The notes under the pieces were generated by a model that did no database searches, was not told where the DNA came from, and saw nothing but the letters and a program-made list of their open reading frames with translations. This document shows positions 8,435-17,687 of a stretch of DNA of 64,000 bases, one piece after another (positions within the stretch are counted from its first letter, which is position 1; every line of letters starts with the position of its first letter). Origin of the DNA: an uncultured Desulfomonile sp. GTDB lineage: Bacteria; Desulfobacterota; Desulfomonilia; Desulfomonilales; Desulfomonilaceae. A program made the position numbers and the translations under genes. The DNA is taken from positions 62,001-126,000 of the forward strand of contig CAJBEZ010000099.1 of NCBI GenBank assembly GCA_903952205.1. Reading direction: 5' to 3'.

Positions 8435-8677
8435 ATGAAGTTAAGAATAGTGGCCCTCATAGTCGCTTCCTTAATAGCTGTTCCTCATACATCCCACGCG
8501 TTTGGTTTGATGCGATACGCCTTTGACATGGTGGCCAATCAACTTGGACTTGACCGTGGCCCTATCCCCAAGGTCATTCCGAATAATCCCCCGCCAGACG
8601 TAGCCACTCGTAAGGCTCCAGTTGTTCCTCAACATCCTGAAGCGAACAAAATCTATATACAGGCTGAAGGTTTCTGA
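8435..8677 (+). CDS. Small secreted Pro-rich protein
   Basis: 80 residues. A clean signal peptide (MKLRIVALIVASLIAV, cleavage after TSHA at about residue 22) precedes a mature chain of about 58 residues with FGLMRYAFDMVANQLGLDRG and a proline-rich stretch (IPKVIPNNPPPDV). A GGAGA ribosome binding site stands 8 bases before the ATG, which supports translation. No family is recognised. It is probably cotranscribed with the preceding small secreted gene. Confidence 0.5.
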   Translation: MKLRIVALIVASLIAVPHTSHAFGLMRYAFDMVANQLGLDRGPIPKVIPNNPPPDVATRKAPVVPQHPEANKIYIQAEGF

Positions 8678-8771
8678 AATAAAACCACTAAATATTTAAG
8701 GCCTTTCTGCGTTTCAATCATCTCACGCCGGTAAAGTCATTGGCGATTTTCTTCCCGACAAGCATGTAGTT

Positions 8772-9926
8772 TCAAAAGCCTCTGATCTTTCCACCCCTGA
8801 CAAAGTTCAGTAGAGGTTTCTCTGCAATCCTGTGAAAGACCAGACCGGCGGCAATTCCATAGATAGCCAGAACTGCAAATATGGTTTCCGCACTGAGGCG
8901 TTCGATCATTCCAGTTGCAATGAGCGCAAGAAGACATGACACCATGCAGGGGAGATGAACCAGATACATCGAATATGACGCTGTTCCAATAAAACTTAAT
9001 AGTTTCAATTTTCGAAAATGGTAAAAAGTTTCAATGGCGACCATACCCATAATCATGAAGGCGCCTGAAATTCCTTTCATCAAAGCTGGGCCGTAGGGAT
9101 AGCTGACAAACACGTTTGAAAGCCAATGCGTCTTGACCTGAATGATCGATAATCCGAAGAACCAGAGACCGCCGAACACCAACAGGATTAAACCTGTCAA
9201 CCGTCCTATTCGGGTTACAAGTAGCGCCGATATCATACCGATCACAAACTGCATATTTAATGGACTAAAAACAAAAGTGTAAGGAAACTCTCGACATCCT
9301 GTAACTATGTTGACCCAGAACATTCCGGCTATCCATGCCAGGATGACAATCAGCCCCCCTGACCTGCTGATAATTAACGCCCCGAATAGCACGTAGAACA
9401 AAACCTCGTGCTGAAGGGTCCACGCCGGAGGAATAATAAGAAATCCCTGAGTTGGCGCAAGCAGGATGTTTTGCGCAATATATTCTGTTCCCTGAGACAA
9501 TACTACAGAGCGAGTCCAGGGGATTAAAACAAAAGGAAGCGCCACTATCAGCGTGGCTGCCCAATACGCCGGATATATTCTTGCAAAGCGTCGCCATAGA
9601 TATGAACCCGCCTGGCTAGGTTTCCCCCAATGCGATCTATGAACCCACGTGATTATGAAGCCGCTCAGAACAAAGAAAAAATCTACAGCCGAATCACCGA
9701 AAGCAAAAAGGGAATCCAATGGCCTTAAACTGGCTGCGTTGCAAAGCAGATTCGCATGAAACAGGACTACCAGGACCGCTGCAATCCCCCTGGCGGCCTC
9801 GAGGGTGATGAGTTCGTTCCTTTCAGGCAATATTAATTGATCCTTTTCCCAGTCATGAATGCTACTCTTGAATATGTTATACCAATACCATCTATCGAAA
9901 TCGATACGATTCAGACCACGGGGCAT
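8772..9926 (-). CDS. OafA/NodX-type integral membrane acyltransferase (acyltransferase family 3)
   Basis: 384 residues. The AT3 family hallmark is visible: LITLEAARGIAAVLVVLFH with the catalytic-type His at about residue 58, then DFFFVLSGFIITWVHR and FARIYPAYWAA with the conserved Arg. About ten hydrophobic segments follow, including a late SFIGTASYSMYLVHLP motif. AT3 proteins transfer acetyl or other acyl groups to sugars of O-antigens and exopolysaccharides at the inner membrane. The first about 38 residues are not typical of the family, and only 31 bases separate this ATG from the divergent flippase ATG, so the true start may be further inside. It fits as a decorator of the polysaccharide exported by this locus. 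Confidence 0.9.
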   Translation of the reverse strand: MPRGLNRIDFDRWYWYNIFKSSIHDWEKDQLILPERNELITLEAARGIAAVLVVLFHANLLCNAASLRPLDSLFAFGDSAVDFFFVLSGFIITWVHRSHWGKPSQAGSYLWRRFARIYPAYWAATLIVALPFVLIPWTRSVVLSQGTEYIAQNILLAPTQGFLIIPPAWTLQHEVLFYVLFGALIISRSGGLIVILAWIAGMFWVNIVTGCREFPYTFVFSPLNMQFVIGMISALLVTRIGRLTGLILLVFGGLWFFGLSIIQVKTHWLSNVFVSYPYGPALMKGISGAFMIMGMVAIETFYHFRKLKLLSFIGTASYSMYLVHLPCMVSCLLALIATGMIERLSAETIFAVLAIYGIAAGLVFHRIAEKPLLNFVRGGKIRGF

Positions 9927-9957
9927 CTAACACACCATATTGTTTCGTTGAGAGTGT

Positions 9958-11409
9958 ATGTCGATAAAGTCGCAGAAAAGTCTTCTAAAAAATACCGTTG
10001 CCCTGTCAATTCCTAACTGGGTCAATCCATTTGTCTCTTTATTGCTGGTCTATGTTTTGTCGAGAAGGCTGGGGGTAGAGGGAGTCGGCCAGTATGCGCT
10101 TTTATCGTCTTATCTGAGCGTATTTAGCGCCATTGCGTCCATGGGGCTTGGCGGACTGATTGTCCGGGAAATCATCCGTAATCCCCAGCAAATCCATATA
10201 CTGACGGTAAACTCACTCTTGTTTGGGTTATTTTCAAGTCTAATAGCCATAATCGTGATGGACATAACCATTGGATTTTTAAACTATGATCGGGAAATGT
10301 TGCTGGCTTTAATAATAGGGTCAACTTATCTCATGCCGGCTAGTTGTTCGCGCTTTCTGGAGTCATCGTTTTTGGCTGTTGAAAAGTCTGAGTTCACCGC
10401 TCTTGGTCAATTTTTCGAAAATCTGACAAAAGTGGCCCTTTGCACGATTTTTATTCTGTTGGGGTACGGCATCGTAGCGATATCAGCGATGACAGTGCTG
10501 TCCAAATTGATTGGCCTCATTCTGCTTTTGATTTTCTACTTCAAAGCTGTAGGAGTTTTGTCACTTGAACCGAAACAAAATGTTCTGACGATGCTGCTTA
10601 AACAGTCTCCCATCTTTCTGGGGATAGCCGTTTTCTCTTCAATATACACGAATGTAGACATCATACTTCTCTCAAAACTTGCTGGTGTTTCTTCAGTTGG
10701 TATTTATAGCGCCGCATCAAAAATTAGCCAGTTGGCTGTAATTGTGCCAGTGGCTTTTTCTATGGCCATATTGCCGACCTTTTCCAGAGATTTTGTTCAT
10801 GGGTTGGACAGTCTGCGAGACAAAACCGAACTTTCGATTCACTATGTGCTCATAATTTGTTTTCCACTGGTGGGAGGAATAATTGTTTTAGCGGAAAAGC
10901 TAATTTCTCTGATATACGGCCCTGAATTTGGCGGGTCTACGATTATCCTGCAATTGATGGCCCCATCCCTGATACCTTATAGCCTGATATTGATTTTGGC
11001 TCAGACCCTTATCGCATCCAATTATCAGAGAATAGACCTAGTCATCAATGTTGTCGCTGCGATCCTGGCAACTGGCCTTAATTATGTTCTTATACCAAAA
11101 TTCATCGAATTCGGGGCAGTGCTGGCAAGTATTTGCACACTTCTAACCTTTTTGAGTCTCCAGGTCCTGTTTATAACGAGGAACATGTTTCGGCTTAATC
11201 TGCTCCGGCTTTCCATAAAGCCATTCCTGGCTTCAATTGGGATGGTATTGGTGACTTACTCGTTGCGAGAGACCAACCTTTTAATAAATTACCTCATTTC
11301 AACGATATTCTATTTTGGACTCCTGATCGTCCTAAAGGGCCTATATCCTGAGGAGATGGCTGCAATCGAGAGTGCAGCCAAGAGACTAATTCATTTGGTT
11401 AAACTTTAA
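9958..11409 (+). CDS. Wzx-type polysaccharide flippase (MATE/MOP superfamily)
   Basis: 483 residues with about 12-14 hydrophobic helices. The N-terminus (LLKNTVALSIPNWVNPFVSL) and the first helix region YVLSRRLGVEGVGQYALLS are typical of polysaccharide biosynthesis/RfbX proteins, which flip undecaprenyl-PP-linked repeat units across the inner membrane. A further family motif is VDIILLSKLAGVSSVGIYSA. It is divergent from the acyltransferase gene. No clear ribosome binding site precedes the ATG. Within this window it is the only obvious flippase, so it may serve both glycan clusters. Confidence 0.9.
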   Translation: MSIKSQKSLLKNTVALSIPNWVNPFVSLLLVYVLSRRLGVEGVGQYALLSSYLSVFSAIASMGLGGLIVREIIRNPQQIHILTVNSLLFGLFSSLIAIIVMDITIGFLNYDREMLLALIIGSTYLMPASCSRFLESSFLAVEKSEFTALGQFFENLTKVALCTIFILLGYGIVAISAMTVLSKLIGLILLLIFYFKAVGVLSLEPKQNVLTMLLKQSPIFLGIAVFSSIYTNVDIILLSKLAGVSSVGIYSAASKISQLAVIVPVAFSMAILPTFSRDFVHGLDSLRDKTELSIHYVLIICFPLVGGIIVLAEKLISLIYGPEFGGSTIILQLMAPSLIPYSLILILAQTLIASNYQRIDLVINVVAAILATGLNYVLIPKFIEFGAVLASICTLLTFLSLQVLFITRNMFRLNLLRLSIKPFLASIGMVLVTYSLRETNLLINYLISTIFYFGLLIVLKGLYPEEMAAIESAAKRLIHLVKL

Positions 11410-11692
11410 TAAGCAGTACATTCTAAGCGCTATTGCGCCAATCACAAAGGTTCGATATACTGACTCAGGAAAGTAAGACAAGAAATCCATTGAATCATAT
11501 TAAACAGATGTTGTGGGCTTTTTGGTATACAGTTGTTGGGTATGCCTGTACCGCCTGATCGACAACAAAGCACGGCACGTGTGGCGGCCGAAATTTACTG
11601 CAAAGCTTCTGAGATAAAAATATGCTTGGTTGGTTGTGAAGAAAAGCCGCTGAATCCGAATTCTCCGCCATCCGTGTAAGAACAACAAAAAC

Positions 11693-12805
11693 ATGCTTCA
11701 TCGCGCCGATCACATAATATCCTTAGAATTTCCAAGAGATCATGGGAGGCACCATCAGTTCGGAACGGAATGGTGGTACGTTTCCGGACGACTTAAATCG
11801 GATTCGGGCCCAGATTGGGCCTATCATTTTACGATCTTCAGACGGGCCTTTGAAAAATGGTCTCATCTAGCTCTGGTAGGTCTGGCCATCAGCCTAAAAT
11901 CAATAAGGAATGTGGGACTTTTTAAACGGGCCTTCGCAAAGATGCTCGAGAATCAGGAGCTCCATCGTATACGAGTGGACGGTTACGTGGGCCATCTTTC
12001 AATAACCAATATAAGTGAAAAAGATTTCACGTTTTTTGAGCGCGGCGGGACCTCGATTTTCAACGTGGCCGGAGCCTCGGATGACCAACTCAAAGTGTGG
12101 GTAAAAGGATGGAAGCTTTGTGAGGAGAGCGGGCTCATTCATTTGACGGCCAAACGTGAAAACTATGCTATAGATCTCGTGTTAACGCCTGAAAAAGAGC
12201 CAATTCTCAACGGAGAGCAAGGATTGAGTATTAAGGGTAGAGAACCAGGTGCGGCTTCCTATCACTATTCTCTTGCCTCACTAAAGACTCAGGGAACCCT
12301 GGAATGGAAAGGAAATGCCTATCAGGTCGCCGGCGCAAGTTTCATGGACAGGGAGTTTGGAACCTCAATACTTCCCAGGTCTTTGAAAGGTTGGGACTGG
12401 TTTGGCTTAATTCTTGATAATAACCACGAAATTATGATTTCGCTTATTCGGAATTCCGACGGGACCATGGCCGAAACGTCTTCGGGAACACTAGTCCTGC
12501 CGGATGGAAGTTGGAGATGCTTCCTGGCAAAAGATTTACAAGTTCAAGTTCTTGATACATGGACCAGTTTGGAAACCGGGGCCATCTACCCTGTGCATTG
12601 GATTATCGACATTGAATCGTTGGAACTGGCCCTGGAGATTCGAGCCCTCGTAAAGGAACACGAACTTGTTTCCGCAACATCCACTACGATCAATTATTGG
12701 GAAGGACCGGTGGATCTCGCCGGGGAAATGTCTGGTAAGGCGCTTTCCGGGCATGGACATGTCGAACTGGTAGGGTACGCCGAATCAGCCGGGGGAAAGT
12801 TCTAG
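11693..12805 (+). CDS. Lipocalin-like AttH/CrtC-fold protein (predicted hydrolase or hydratase relative)
   Basis: 370 residues. The N-terminal HHQFGTEWWYVSGRL (about 21-35) is the signature of the AttH/CrtC lipocalin-like family, as is SFMDREFGTSILPRSLKGWDWFGL in the second half. Relatives include carotenoid 1,2-hydratase and proteins annotated as secreted hydrolases, but the substrate of most members is unknown. No signal peptide is visible, so this copy seems cytoplasmic. It sits 39 bases upstream of lgt on the same strand, suggesting an operon. No strong ribosome binding site precedes the ATG. The 283 bases before it (11410-11692) hold nothing I recognise. Confidence 0.75.
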   Translation: MLHRADHIISLEFPRDHGRHHQFGTEWWYVSGRLKSDSGPDWAYHFTIFRRAFEKWSHLALVGLAISLKSIRNVGLFKRAFAKMLENQELHRIRVDGYVGHLSITNISEKDFTFFERGGTSIFNVAGASDDQLKVWVKGWKLCEESGLIHLTAKRENYAIDLVLTPEKEPILNGEQGLSIKGREPGAASYHYSLASLKTQGTLEWKGNAYQVAGASFMDREFGTSILPRSLKGWDWFGLILDNNHEIMISLIRNSDGTMAETSSGTLVLPDGSWRCFLAKDLQVQVLDTWTSLETGAIYPVHWIIDIESLELALEIRALVKEHELVSATSTTINYWEGPVDLAGEMSGKALSGHGHVELVGYAESAGGKF

Positions 12806-12844
12806 CCTTTATTTGAGAGCAAAGACGGCGGTTATCGCAAACAA

Positions 12845-13654
12845 ATGCCTTTCTCAACCCTAACCTGTCCTTTTGTCGATCCGGCGCTTTTTAAGCTGGG
12901 GCCGTTGACCAGTAGCTGGTATGGCCTCATGTATTGCCTGGGCGCCATTCTTTGGTTAATCGTCATACGCCATGAGCTGAATAGAAGAAAAGGGCCTATC
13001 CCGGTCCAGGCATTACCGGAACTGCTCTTTTTCGGACTGATGGGTGGCATCATAGGAGCCAGGCTTGGATACGGTATTTTTTACAACCTTTCTTTTTTCA
13101 TCCAAAAACCCTGGGAGATTCTTTTTCTGTGGCACGGCGGTATGAGCGCTCATGGGTGGCTCATAGGCATGTCTGTCGGGGGGCTACTGTTCATAAGGAA
13201 ACACGGTGTTCCGATGAGGGAACTGTCCGACGCTGTTTATCTGGGGCTTCCCCTGGGATTGGCCGCAGTCAAGATCGGAAACTTTATCAATTGTGAGGGT
13301 TTCGGACGTGTCACCAACATTCCGTGGGGTATGATATTTCCGGCCGGCGGACCGCAACCACGACATCCATCGCAGTTGTACGAGGCGGTGTTTGAGGGGC
13401 TGCTTTTGTTCGTGGTACTCTGGAATCTCAGGAAACGGCCATTAAAACCCGGTGACCTTAGTAGCTTTTTTCTCATTGGATATGGGTGTCTCAGGTTCCT
13501 GATAGAGTTTACTACCCGGCCCGAGCGATTGTGGGATGGCGCTCTGGGTTGGTTAAACGCCGGCCAGGTTTTATCTCTGTTTGTGATCGGTGTTGGAGTA
13601 GTTGGGTATGCCCTCCCGCGGCTAGGCCGGCAAGTTCCCCCACAAGTTATTTAA
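12845..13654 (+). CDS. lgt: Prolipoprotein diacylglyceryl transferase
   Basis: 269 residues with about seven membrane helices. It transfers diacylglyceryl from phosphatidylglycerol to the lipobox Cys of prolipoproteins, acting in the inner membrane. Motifs seen: GGIIGARLGY, WHGGMSAHG (the essential His of the HGG-type loop), IGNFINCEGFGRV (conserved Asn, Glu and Gly), RHPSQLYEA and GYGCLRFLIEFTTRPE. One difference is that the residue two before GNFIN, usually Arg (E. coli R143), is Lys here (AVKIGNF). The family match is otherwise complete. It lies downstream of the lipocalin-like gene and converges with the next gene, with a 14-base gap. Confidence 0.93.
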   Translation: MPFSTLTCPFVDPALFKLGPLTSSWYGLMYCLGAILWLIVIRHELNRRKGPIPVQALPELLFFGLMGGIIGARLGYGIFYNLSFFIQKPWEILFLWHGGMSAHGWLIGMSVGGLLFIRKHGVPMRELSDAVYLGLPLGLAAVKIGNFINCEGFGRVTNIPWGMIFPAGGPQPRHPSQLYEAVFEGLLLFVVLWNLRKRPLKPGDLSSFFLIGYGCLRFLIEFTTRPERLWDGALGWLNAGQVLSLFVIGVGVVGYALPRLGRQVPPQVI

Positions 13655-13668
13655 ACCCCGAATTTTTT

Positions 13669-15087
13669 TCAATGGAACTCTTCAGGGGGTTGACCATCCA
13701 GGACATCAATAACAAGATCCATGAATGCCTTAGCTTCCTCGTTCGTGAATTTCCATGCCGCTGCGGACAGCATCAGGTTCAGTTTTTTTCGAAAAAAATA
13801 TACGGCCAGGTATAAAGGCGTCCTTGAAACAATCCTGTAGGCCATGGCGTGCGCTTCGACTATATTCAGACTACCAGCCGAAGTGAGATAGGAATCTCCA
13901 GAGATTCTACGACCGTTAGATTCCGGCCAAAGCACGCCCATAAAGCCCAAAGCAAAAGATGTCTGATGCCTCTCAAGTATTTCAAGGTATGCTTTTTGCC
14001 TTAGTTTGAACGGTAAAAGCCTCAAGAAGTTATTTAACTTCGTCATCCCCTTGAAATATTTAATATCCATCTGGTCCCTGAACAGCCTGATTCTGGATCT
14101 GCCAACGTGGCGAGCAAGCTTTTTGAGACTGCTTCTCTGGTCGCGACTAAATTGGAAATACAGCACGCTGTCATTGTTTGGGCCGTCTGCCCCACTGAAG
14201 CGTCCCTGCATGTTAACGGTAAGCGCCGCTGAAAGCGTTGAAGATTCCTTATTTCGAGCGTCATTCCAACGGTCTATGGCCAATGCCATGCCGGCCATCA
14301 GGTAGTCAACAAAAGGGACTCTCATTCTAGCGCAATCCATTGCAATACTGTTCGTTCTATCTTCCGAAAGTAATCGCTTAACGTAATGCTCTCCAGGTTG
14401 ATTAAGAACGCCATTGCCCTCTGGTATGGCACACCTTTGATAAGGAATCATTGCCTGACCAAAAGTGTCCCAATAGTCCCTCATGGAGCTATTTTTCTTG
14501 CGGATTTTGCGTTTGTAGGCAGTTGACGCCACAGATGGATATCCAGAAAATATCGAGGTTTCCCCAGTGACCAGCTCGTGATAATTCGACATGAAAACCT
14601 TGACTATTTCCGCCAGAGTGATCGCGTCGGCGGCCCGGTGCCCCAGGATGAGGGCCAGGATATGCCTGTCCCCGCCACCAAATCTTAACAAGTGGAATTC
14701 ACTCGCAGGCTCCTCAAAGGGATTCCTCTCTCGAGTTAAGCTCTGTTCAACTCGCTTAAGCAAAGCTTCAAATCCATAGCCCGTGCTATTTGATTCCCCC
14801 AGACTGCTGATCACCAAGGGTATTTCCAGGCTTTGTCTATGATCCCATACCAGGTAGCGCCTTCCCTTTGACTTGATCTCGGTAAGAGAAGCTTTGAGTT
14901 GAGGAAAAAAATCCCCAATGCTGTTCACTGTGGCTCTCAAAGCCGAGAGATCGAGTGGCCCCCTAAGATCCAACGCCCCCAGGATAATGTTCCTATTTTT
15001 GGAGTTAGTGGTTAGAACAAGCGCCTCCGCCAACGGATTGAGCACAGTGTATTTCTCGGGCGCCAGGCCATCATTCTTGAAGTCCAT
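13669..15087 (-). CDS. Condensation-domain/acyltransferase-like protein (CoA-dependent acyltransferase fold)
   Basis: 472 residues. The layout matches the chloramphenicol acetyltransferase-like condensation fold: an N-terminal strand (LDLRGPLDLSALRATVNSI), FPQLKASL, and at residues 150-155 the motif H-R-A-A-D-A, a variant of the catalytic HHxxxDG with His150 and Asp154 retained. A later stretch TLSAALTVNMQGRF corresponds to the domain's second half. No carrier protein or adenylation domain is nearby, so a nonribosomal peptide role is unlikely. Acyl transfer onto a sugar or lipid is more likely, as in PapA-type enzymes. It lies 76 bases downstream of the ligase-VWA gene on the same strand and is probably cotranscribed. 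Substrate unknown. Confidence 0.7.
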   Translation of the reverse strand: MDFKNDGLAPEKYTVLNPLAEALVLTTNSKNRNIILGALDLRGPLDLSALRATVNSIGDFFPQLKASLTEIKSKGRRYLVWDHRQSLEIPLVISSLGESNSTGYGFEALLKRVEQSLTRERNPFEEPASEFHLLRFGGGDRHILALILGHRAADAITLAEIVKVFMSNYHELVTGETSIFSGYPSVASTAYKRKIRKKNSSMRDYWDTFGQAMIPYQRCAIPEGNGVLNQPGEHYVKRLLSEDRTNSIAMDCARMRVPFVDYLMAGMALAIDRWNDARNKESSTLSAALTVNMQGRFSGADGPNNDSVLYFQFSRDQRSSLKKLARHVGRSRIRLFRDQMDIKYFKGMTKLNNFLRLLPFKLRQKAYLEILERHQTSFALGFMGVLWPESNGRRISGDSYLTSAGSLNIVEAHAMAYRIVSRTPLYLAVYFFRKKLNLMLSAAAWKFTNEEAKAFMDLVIDVLDGQPPEEFH

Positions 15088-15163
15088 GAGCTAACTAAAA
15101 CCGTGCCTTTCGGAACAATGCCGGGATTTCGACCGATAGCGCTCTACAAATCATGAAACCGGG

Positions 15164-17536
15164 CTATTTTTCGATCGTGACCTGATCGTCATTAATGAGG
15201 ATGTTGAGCACCCTGTTTTCTCCGCCTGAGAGTTTTATGCCTTTAACATTTCGTTTAGAATCTTCCAGGCCTACAATTTCAGGTAATTTAAGGTCATAGG
15301 TTCCGGGTTTCAGTTTGAGATTTGATCCAGGCAAGACGGTCTGAACGTAATCTTCCCGCGAAACAGTGACTCGTTCAAGAAAAGGTTCTTTCAGTATCTT
15401 TAAATAATTGTCCAGGCACGAGCTTAAATCCTGGGGAGAAACCAGATTCAGTCCGGTCCCCCCAGTTTCGGTCGCTTCGTCCAGAAGTCGTTTAGACCAA
15501 GGTTCTGTAGCCCCCATAAAAGCCACATCCAATAAAGGATGACGACCCCCAATCATGGTCTTTTTAATGCTTTCAATCACGGGATCCAGAAAGCATTCTG
15601 TCGTTGCGTCTGTTACCAGCAGAATACGGGCCCCGGAATTTGTATTTGCAGATACAAAATCCCTGGTTAACGCTGATTCAACCGCCGCACAGAGATTGTT
15701 TTCACCCGCATGATCCTGTGGAAACCGGAGAACATGCCCCGGATGCCATGGTAGGCTTATCCAGGGGAGAATCAGCCGGCTTACTCTGAAGTTGATCTCT
15801 CTACCTCTTCGTTTCAGAGGACCCGCGTCAGAAAATGTTTTGATGGCCAGTTTACTCTCCGGCGCTGACTTTTGACCTAGCTGGTCAATAAAGACCAACC
15901 CATCTGCAAGCCGATTCGGATTCCATGGAGCGTCCATCTTGACCATGGATGTAGAATTGTCCAAAATGCATAGAATATCCCAGTTCGAGGGCCTGCCCAA
16001 ATAACCCTGAATGTTTATTGTTAGTGTAGCCCAATCCAGTTGATCAGACGTGTCCTGAACTGATTTTGACTCAAGCACAGGTGAAATCAACGGCAGCTTT
16101 TTGAATCGATCCCTGATGCTGTCGGTGGATGGCAGGTTCTCTGGTTTGAAAGCTGGGTGGGTACCCACGAGTGTCCCTAAAAGCGCTGCAACGATCGCCA
16201 GACCCGCCACCGAAAAAACTGAACGAATTTTAATGCGCTCTCTTTGGGCTTTAGGCGCAGGTTTAGGAATCAAAGCCAGCAATACGTGAAAAAACCAGGC
16301 GATCATCGGCGTCAGGAGAATATCCATCATCATATAGTGTAATATTGCGCCGGTGATCGGGATCAGGAGGGCTAACGGTGGGATCAGAGAATTGGGATCC
16401 GGGCTGAATGTGGCCCTCAGCAATCGAATCACGAGAAACACTAGAGCAAAGAGATAAAGCGCGGCAAAAGGTAAACCGAACCCTACCATGAAGGTTAACA
16501 AAATATTTTGGGACGTAACAAGAGTCTTTACATTTGCTGAAAATTCCTTTTCCGAATAATTTGGGTGCCAGCCTATATAATCAGCTAAATAGTGGTAGCG
16601 CGGTGTTCTTATGCCGATTCCGACCAATGGCGACTGTTTGGCGACATGAGCTGAAAAATTGTAGAACTCCAATCTCTCTGATTGATATGTTTTGTTGGAA
16701 TATCCTTCAGTTGTAACCCAGGATAGATAATGGGCGGTAACCGCCACTGCGAACAGCACGATTATGACAGGGGCCAATCGGCTTTTGGTCCTCGAAAGAG
16801 CCAATACCAAACCTAGGACCAGAATCACAGGCGGTATTAGTAAAGCCGATTCCACACCACCCACAGCGCAGACATAAAACGCTACGTAAGAGAGAACAAG
16901 GAGGGAGACCCCGAACATTACTCCCAGAATTTTTCCGCTTTTGGTCAAGGCCAGGCTGGAAAACGAAAGTAGCAGTATGATGTTGACCAGCATATGTAGA
17001 TCGAACACAAAATATGTGCTCAAACCGTGGAAATAATAACCCCACAGGCTGAGAATCAACAGTAGGTCCAAAGTACCGGCGCACAGCCAAATAAAAACTT
17101 TAACCCTGGTCTGAGTTGTGAGCAAAAGTCGAGCCGCCCAATAACCGCCAAGCGCGTTGGCCCCCCATGTCAATGCCCAGACCGTTGAACTCCATGGCGT
17201 AGCGCTGTAAATTCCACTGAGAATAGCAAGCGTAAGCAAAGCTCCGGAAATTAGCAGTTCAGTCCAGGGAACCTGTCGAACTCTGGCTCCGGCGGCCAGG
17301 ATGGCGCAGGACAGAGTAATAGCGGACACAGCGCCAAGGTACGCGTCAGTTTTGACACCCAGAATGACTGGGACAAATGTCTTGAAAAGGGCAAACTGCA
17401 CGGATGTCGCGCAGAAAAAAGCGAAGGCGACCTTTTCGGGGAAAGAACTTTTCTCTTCAGGTTTGTCCAATTTTGAGGGATTAATATCAATCATACATCT
17501 ACAAGCACTATTTAAATAAGTGTCATGAAAAGTCAA
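15164..17536 (-). CDS. O-antigen ligase/polymerase-like membrane protein fused to a C-terminal von Willebrand A domain
   Basis: 790 residues. Residues about 36-430 hold roughly ten or more membrane helices with a large periplasmic loop in the middle (about 285-345) containing SPLVGIGIRTPRYHY, the PLxGxG-type signature of the Wzy_C/O-antigen ligase family. A further helix (about 450-468) leads into a soluble region. From about 510 a von Willebrand A domain begins. MIDAS residues D526-x-S528-x-S530 (ILDNSTSMVK) and a later D653 (LLVTDATTE) are present. A C-terminal beta-rich tail (GSNLKLKPGTYDLKLP) follows. The ligase part would join or polymerise undecaprenyl-linked glycan at the periplasmic face, and the VWA part would bind a protein partner through a metal ion. 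An alternative start at 17494 (MIDINPSK) is plausible; neither has a strong ribosome binding site. Confidence 0.83.
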   Translation of the reverse strand: MTFHDTYLNSACRCMIDINPSKLDKPEEKSSFPEKVAFAFFCATSVQFALFKTFVPVILGVKTDAYLGAVSAITLSCAILAAGARVRQVPWTELLISGALLTLAILSGIYSATPWSSTVWALTWGANALGGYWAARLLLTTQTRVKVFIWLCAGTLDLLLILSLWGYYFHGLSTYFVFDLHMLVNIILLLSFSSLALTKSGKILGVMFGVSLLVLSYVAFYVCAVGGVESALLIPPVILVLGLVLALSRTKSRLAPVIIVLFAVAVTAHYLSWVTTEGYSNKTYQSERLEFYNFSAHVAKQSPLVGIGIRTPRYHYLADYIGWHPNYSEKEFSANVKTLVTSQNILLTFMVGFGLPFAALYLFALVFLVIRLLRATFSPDPNSLIPPLALLIPITGAILHYMMMDILLTPMIAWFFHVLLALIPKPAPKAQRERIKIRSVFSVAGLAIVAALLGTLVGTHPAFKPENLPSTDSIRDRFKKLPLISPVLESKSVQDTSDQLDWATLTINIQGYLGRPSNWDILCILDNSTSMVKMDAPWNPNRLADGLVFIDQLGQKSAPESKLAIKTFSDAGPLKRRGREINFRVSRLILPWISLPWHPGHVLRFPQDHAGENNLCAAVESALTRDFVSANTNSGARILLVTDATTECFLDPVIESIKKTMIGGRHPLLDVAFMGATEPWSKRLLDEATETGGTGLNLVSPQDLSSCLDNYLKILKEPFLERVTVSREDYVQTVLPGSNLKLKPGTYDLKLPEIVGLEDSKRNVKGIKLSGGENRVLNILINDDQVTIEK

Positions 17537-17687
17537 AATATGGCCATCATCTTATCTTAAATGAGTTTTAAGGCAACTTCTGAAGTTTGGCTCAGGTCCA
17601 TTTTGTTGAAAATGTCCTTATGATAGTATAAACGCCATGGCGTAACTGAATTTGAAAGTCTCATGGAACCTCAAGATTAATAGAACA

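Noticed and set aside
11495-11713. Two overlapping minus-strand frames between wzx and the lipocalin-like gene
   Set aside because: They overlap each other in different frames, lack any family resemblance and have no ribosome binding site.
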